Source of the DNA: Iningainema tapete BLCC-T55
Lineage (GTDB): Bacteria; Cyanobacteriota; Cyanobacteriia; Cyanobacteriales; Nostocaceae
NCBI RefSeq assembly: GCF_014698965.1
Contig: NZ_JACXAE010000072.1
Location: 310,001-374,000 of the forward strand
Length of the DNA: 64,000 nt
Direction of reading: 5' to 3'
Shown piece by piece: positions 60,622 to 64,000 of the stretch. The stretch's first letter is position 1; the number at the start of each line of letters is the position of its first letter. The translations under genes were made by a program, and so were the position numbers. Below the pieces are notes generated by a model. It saw nothing but the letters and a program-made list of their open reading frames with translations, searched no databases and had not been told where the DNA came from.

Positions 60622-62088
60622 CTACTGCCCTCTACCCCCTTGCGATCGCGGTTTTTCCGAAAGAATTGAAAGACGCACAGCAGTACCATCCTTCAACGGC
60701 TTGCCACTACGTGCAACAAATTGCTCTCCTGGTTGCAAGCCTGATAAAATTTCTACCTTCCCATCAGCTCTGTTCCCAAGTGTGACATTTCTTGCTTGAA
60801 CTGTTGCTCCCTGTTGCCCTTCTGTAACAACAAACACAGTTCCCTGACTATTTTGGATTTTGCTTGCTCCCCGACTACCCTGCTCCCCTGCTCCCCGACT
60901 CCCCTGCTCCCCGACTCCCCCAAGAGCCGTCTCCGGTACTACTACCCGCGCTTGTGTGGGAATTTCAAAGTTGACTCGTGCTAACAAACCACTGCCAATC
61001 TTGCCATCAACGTTAGGAATTTCTACTTCTACTGGGATTAAACGAGCTACTGCATCTGCTGCTGGGGAAATGCGTGCAACTTGCCCAGTGTATGCTTGAT
61101 TGGGGATGGCGTCTAAACGCACTTGCACAGATTGCCCAGGGCGAATTTTTGCTAATTCTTTTTCTGAAACTTGAAGCAGCACTTTTGCACGGCTGAAATC
61201 ACCAATGCGCAAAATTTCATCACCAGGTCGTAATAGGTTACCCGGTTCTGTTACCTTTGCTGTAACTACACCGTTGATGGGGGATACTATGCGGCTGTAA
61301 GATCTGCGTTCTTGGGCTTGTGCAACTGCTGCTTGTTGGGCGACAACTCTACCTTGGGCGGCGGCTACTGCTTGCTGTTCGGTATCGACTCTTTCTTGGG
61401 CGGCGCGGAGTGCTTGAGCGGCGGTTCTCGCTTCGGTAAGAGCTTGTTCGGCTACTTGTTGTGCTATTGCCCCTTCTTTGACTAGTTTCTGTTGCCGTTG
61501 TGAGTCTGCTTGTGCTTGCACTACCACTAGGCGCAGTCTTTCTGCTTCAGCACGGGCATTACTTACTTGGTTCTTTGCCCTTGCTACTTCTGACTTAAGG
61601 CTGGCTAGTTCTGCTTCAGCTTGATTTAATGCTGTTCTCAGCAAGGCATCATCTAACTGTGCGATTACTTGCCCTTGTTTTGTGGCATCACCCACGTCTA
61701 CATTCAAAGCTAATAGTCGCCCTTCTGCTTGCGATCGCAGTGACACGCTCCGAAATGGTACAGTCGTGCCTGTATATTCTGGTTGTTGTCGCAGCACACC
61801 TGTTTTGGCAACAGCTACATCTACAGGGATTTTACTATCTCGCCTTTGATTACTACCTTGAGATTGAGCTTCTGCTGATTTCTCAGATGAACCGCAACCC
61901 ACTGTTAATAACCCCAAGCTAATGAAACAAGCGATCAAAATCTTTTTGTTTAGTTGCTGCCACAAACTGATAATTTGCTTTTGCATATAACGGTTTGCTT
62001 TTTCTGGGCTGATTGCTTTACGAACTTGGTTGTGTTTCACTTTCGGTTGCCAATTCTCCTCCAAAATCATTTTTCCCACTCCTATCAA
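60622..62088 (-). CDS. RND efflux membrane-fusion adaptor lipoprotein
   Basis: 488 residues from ATG 62088; ATG 61986 (MQKQIISLWQQ) gives a more conventional signal peptide. Hydrophobic segment LIACFISLGLLTVGC with lipobox (T-V-G-C), then a barrel-sandwich strand VDVAVAKTGVLRQQ, a long coiled hairpin (about 150-255), YSRIVSPINGVVTAKVTEPG, beta-barrel and membrane-proximal domains. A Gly/Ser/Glu/Arg low-complexity insert (GEQGSRGAGEQGSRGA) sits near 388-405. Links the permease to an outer-membrane channel in the periplasm. Confidence 0.92.
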   Translation of the reverse strand: MIGVGKMILEENWQPKVKHNQVRKAISPEKANRYMQKQIISLWQQLNKKILIACFISLGLLTVGCGSSEKSAEAQSQGSNQRRDSKIPVDVAVAKTGVLRQQPEYTGTTVPFRSVSLRSQAEGRLLALNVDVGDATKQGQVIAQLDDALLRTALNQAEAELASLKSEVARAKNQVSNARAEAERLRLVVVQAQADSQRQQKLVKEGAIAQQVAEQALTEARTAAQALRAAQERVDTEQQAVAAAQGRVVAQQAAVAQAQERRSYSRIVSPINGVVTAKVTEPGNLLRPGDEILRIGDFSRAKVLLQVSEKELAKIRPGQSVQVRLDAIPNQAYTGQVARISPAADAVARLIPVEVEIPNVDGKIGSGLLARVNFEIPTQARVVVPETALGGVGEQGSRGAGEQGSRGASKIQNSQGTVFVVTEGQQGATVQARNVTLGNRADGKVEILSGLQPGEQFVARSGKPLKDGTAVRLSILSEKPRSQGGRGQ

Positions 62089-62457
62089 AGTAGTTTCCGG
62101 ATTTATTGTTAATTTTGTTCTCTAACTTAATAACCCATATAAAAAATTATCGCTGTTACAAAAGCGATAAGAACAAAATTCCCCTCCTTTGACCACTGAT
62201 GAGACAAAGTTATTTTTTACACTTTTAATTTATCACACTCAGATTATAACTTTTCTTTAAATTTCCTTGGCTCTATCGGTGGTGAGGAGTTGTAACCCTT
62301 TCACCATGACTAAAGTCACGAGATCTGAAATTGTTGTAGCCAAAGTACCAGTATTTTTGAAAATGTTTAGTTAATATTAAAATTTATAAACACATCTGGT
62401 ATTGGGTACAGATATATTGTATATACCTGTATCCAACCAACAAAAGGAGAACCACCA
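62089..62457. other. Divergent intergenic region, efflux operon and bilin lyase
   Basis: About 370 bases, AT-rich, holding both promoters. A short CTATCGGTGGTGAGGAG run (62272) and a GTGACTTTAGTCATG-type palindrome (around 62303-62320, CATGACTAAAGTCACG) are visible; the latter could be an operator. No gene. Confidence 0.4.
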
Positions 62458-63003
62458 GTGACATCACAGCTAAAAGTTGCACAAACATCTGACGAACTTC
62501 TGATCGCAGAATTTTTTCAGGAATCAGTGGGAAAGTGGCGTTCAGAAAGGCGTTACTACACCCTTCCGTCTGGCGAAACAAAAGAAATGGTAAGTATAAT
62601 TACCATTAGGTTTTTAGAGGCGGGATGCGATGAATTGTCTAAACTAGCTCAGATGCACGGTTTGCCTGAATCAGTAAGTTTAACTTGTGGCGCTGAAGTA
62701 ACCTGGGATACTAAGTCAGATACAGGCAAGAAAGAGTCGTCGGGTTTAACGTTGTTTGGTGCTTTGGGGAATGTATTGTATCGCGATCGCGGTTTCGCCA
62801 CACCCAAACCAGTGACAGCCGAATATCACTTCCCCAACCCCAAAACTTTGTGTTTGCGCACTGAATACAACGGTTCAGTATTTGAAGAAGAGTTAAAGTT
62901 AATTGGTAGCAAATACCGCACCCGCCAGTCGATTATTTCTCGTGCCGGGGAACAATTGATGATTGGGCAGTATTTAGAGAAGCGGATCGAAAGCGAAGAG
63001 TAA
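62458..63003 (+). CDS. Phycobiliprotein chromophore lyase, CpcS/CpeS family
   Basis: 181 residues with a GTG start at 62458 (AAGGAGA at 62444-62450). AEFFQESVGKWRSERRYYTL is the family opening, ITIRFLEAGCDELSKLAQ and VTWDTKSDTGKKESSGLTLF follow, with GSTxL-like lipocalin strands near the end (TEYNGSVFEEELKLIGSKYR and TRQSIISRAGEQLMIGQYLE). These lyases attach phycocyanobilin to conserved Cys-84 of phycobiliproteins. Single gene; its 3' 71 bases overlap the convergent serine hydrolase gene. Confidence 0.9.
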   Translation: MTSQLKVAQTSDELLIAEFFQESVGKWRSERRYYTLPSGETKEMVSIITIRFLEAGCDELSKLAQMHGLPESVSLTCGAEVTWDTKSDTGKKESSGLTLFGALGNVLYRDRGFATPKPVTAEYHFPNPKTLCLRTEYNGSVFEEELKLIGSKYRTRQSIISRAGEQLMIGQYLEKRIESEE

Positions 63004-64000
63004 GAAATCCTACTACACCCATCATCAACCCTGTCATAGCACTTGGCTCAGGAATCTCCTTAAGATTGCTATGCTGCCCTTGCGTGCGCAAGGTTTCCAG
63101 CATGGGAGATAGGATATCTTTTTCAGACGGACTGTTTTGCAAACTCACAAAAGTGATACCCAAGTCGGGGAAGTACCACCATTGGGAGCCATGTCCAACA
63201 AAATCGCCACGGTGTCCCCACGCCCTACCGATGTCTTGAAATTCACGACTAGTTAAGCCTAGTCCGTACTCAAAGCTATCATCCCCACTACCTTGAAAGT
63301 CAAGCATTTGCTGAAGGCTGTCAGAAGAAAGCAACTCACCCCCAAACAGCGCTTGAGCAAATCGTGTTAAGTCTTGAGTGTTAGAAACTATACCGCCAGC
63401 CGTCGATGCAGAGGACAGGTTAACTGCAGTGACATCATCAAGAGTACCATTATCGTCGTAATCGAGATAGCCGTTAACATATCCACCAGGAATCTGCTCT
63501 TGTGGGGCAAAAAAGGTATTAGAAAGCCCTAGAGGATCGAGAATCCGACTGCGAAGAACTTCAGCATAGGTTGAGCCTGTGGCTTTTTCAATAATCATTC
63601 CAGCTAAAATCATGCCAGTATTAGGGTAACAATACGTTGGCGTACAAGAGATTCCCTGTAGTTCAGTTGCAAATCTTGGTTTGCCGTAAGCATAAGCAAC
63701 AAGTTCTTCTTTTGCCCACTGCTTAGTAGGATTGCTACGAATGTCTTGCTGAAGCGGGGATTCTTTACCTTCAAAACTCCAGGCAATGTCGTAGATGCCA
63801 CTAGTACCGTTGAGAAGTTGGCGAATCGTGATATTTCTACCGTCGGTAATGTTATCCACAATTGAAGACGGCAGCCATTTGTCTAAAGTATCCTCTAAAC
63901 TCAGCTTTCCTTCTTCCGCCAGCTTCAGCACCACTGCTGCTGTAAACGGTTTGGTGGTGCTAGCGATGGGAAATCTATCTTCTTTTCTCATGGCTGTTCC
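62933..64000 (-). CDS. Beta-lactamase-family serine hydrolase with PEP-CTERM tail, 5' end cut by window edge
   Basis: At least 355 residues; the ATG at 63991 is internal because the frame stays open to base 64000 (GTAMRKEDRFPIASTTK). The catalytic S-x-x-K is ASTTKPF, the Y-x-N appears as YCYPNTG, and the third box is in WGHRGDFVGHGSQWWY. Family: class C beta-lactamase/D-Ala-D-Ala peptidase-like. The C terminus has EIPEPSAMTGLMMGVVGFLT, a PEP-CTERM-type signal, followed by an odd 25-residue extension that reads antisense to the lyase gene. The N-terminal signal lies beyond the window. Confidence 0.85.
   Translation of the reverse strand, partial: GTAMRKEDRFPIASTTKPFTAAVVLKLAEEGKLSLEDTLDKWLPSSIVDNITDGRNITIRQLLNGTSGIYDIAWSFEGKESPLQQDIRSNPTKQWAKEELVAYAYGKPRFATELQGISCTPTYCYPNTGMILAGMIIEKATGSTYAEVLRSRILDPLGLSNTFFAPQEQIPGGYVNGYLDYDDNGTLDDVTAVNLSSASTAGGIVSNTQDLTRFAQALFGGELLSSDSLQQMLDFQGSGDDSFEYGLGLTSREFQDIGRAWGHRGDFVGHGSQWWYFPDLGITFVSLQNSPSEKDILSPMLETLRTQGQHSNLKEIPEPSAMTGLMMGVVGFLTLRFRSASLNTAQSSIVPRHEK

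Noticed and set aside
62384-62581. Minus-strand 65-codon frame upstream of the bilin lyase gene
   Set aside because: It overlaps the lyase start and ribosome-binding site and has no family-like content.

Overview
The window is chromosomal DNA from a filamentous, probably heterocyst-forming cyanobacterium (Nostocales). The evidence is the very frequent HIP1 octamer (GCGATCGC), photosynthesis genes (psaE, ndhO, psb28, a CpcS/CpeS-type bilin lyase), and many short dispersed palindromes, miniature inverted-repeat elements and heptamer-type repeats typical of this order. I cannot fix the genus. There is no rRNA, CRISPR array, phage or complete insertion sequence; the only tRNA is tRNA-Trp(CCA).

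Layout. 1-2.7 kb: a truncated HopA1-family gene with an APH-type kinase (a pair known from RiPP/class V lanthipeptide clusters) and a TMEM14 membrane protein. 2.8-11.4 kb: accessory ATPases in two convergent modules. One is DUF815 AAA protein, TerB-C coiled-coil membrane protein and BREX-type (DUF2791) ATPase. The other is a winged-helix protein, P-loop ATPase and DUF1802/PD-(D/E)XK nuclease operon. A histidine-kinase scar lies between them. 11.7-26 kb: mostly housekeeping and photosynthesis genes (lipoprotein, DPYGDPAD-repeat protein, mdh-like, ndhO, mutM, psaE, fibrillin, mraY, moaB, psb28, dtd, CobW GTPase, cysS, tldD, tldE). 26-32 kb: a membrane alpha/beta hydrolase followed by a cyclooxygenase-like fatty-acid dioxygenase with a P450-like tail, a likely oxylipin pair. 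32.5-39.1 kb: a second accessory/immunity island (tam, broken DUF3037, DUF6887/6888, TRADD-N-associated membrane protein, HTH-TRADD-N-receiver protein, OLD-type ATPase plus Toprim-like partner, helicase fragment, tldE fragment). 39.9-43.7 kb: envelope glycosylation genes. 44-48 kb: a PAS histidine kinase and a Ser/Thr kinase. 47.9-52.1 kb: the rplS, tRNA-Trp, secE-nusG-rplK-rplA-rplJ-rplL block. 52.4-57 kb: a glycosyltransferase, PEP-CTERM genes and small antitoxin/toxin genes. 57-62 kb: an RND efflux adaptor and permease. 62.4-64 kb: a bilin lyase and a truncated serine hydrolase.

The most interesting systems are the three-gene winged-helix/ATPase/nuclease operon (7157-11359), the HTH-TRADD-N-receiver fusion with its divergent membrane partner (34569-36284), the HopA1-kinase pair at the left edge, and the hydrolase/dioxygenase-P450 pair. 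The window also shows genome plasticity at base level: repeats inserted in frame inside cysS, the DUF815 ATPase and both RND genes; a miniature element that supplies the start codon of a membrane-protein gene; a 387-bp in-frame tandem duplication that splits a signal peptide from its PEP-CTERM anchor; and two decayed remnants of the tldE-hydrolase locus 13-15 kb away from the originals.

All family calls come from reading motifs by eye. No database search was possible, so names below the level of obvious orthologues are inferences.
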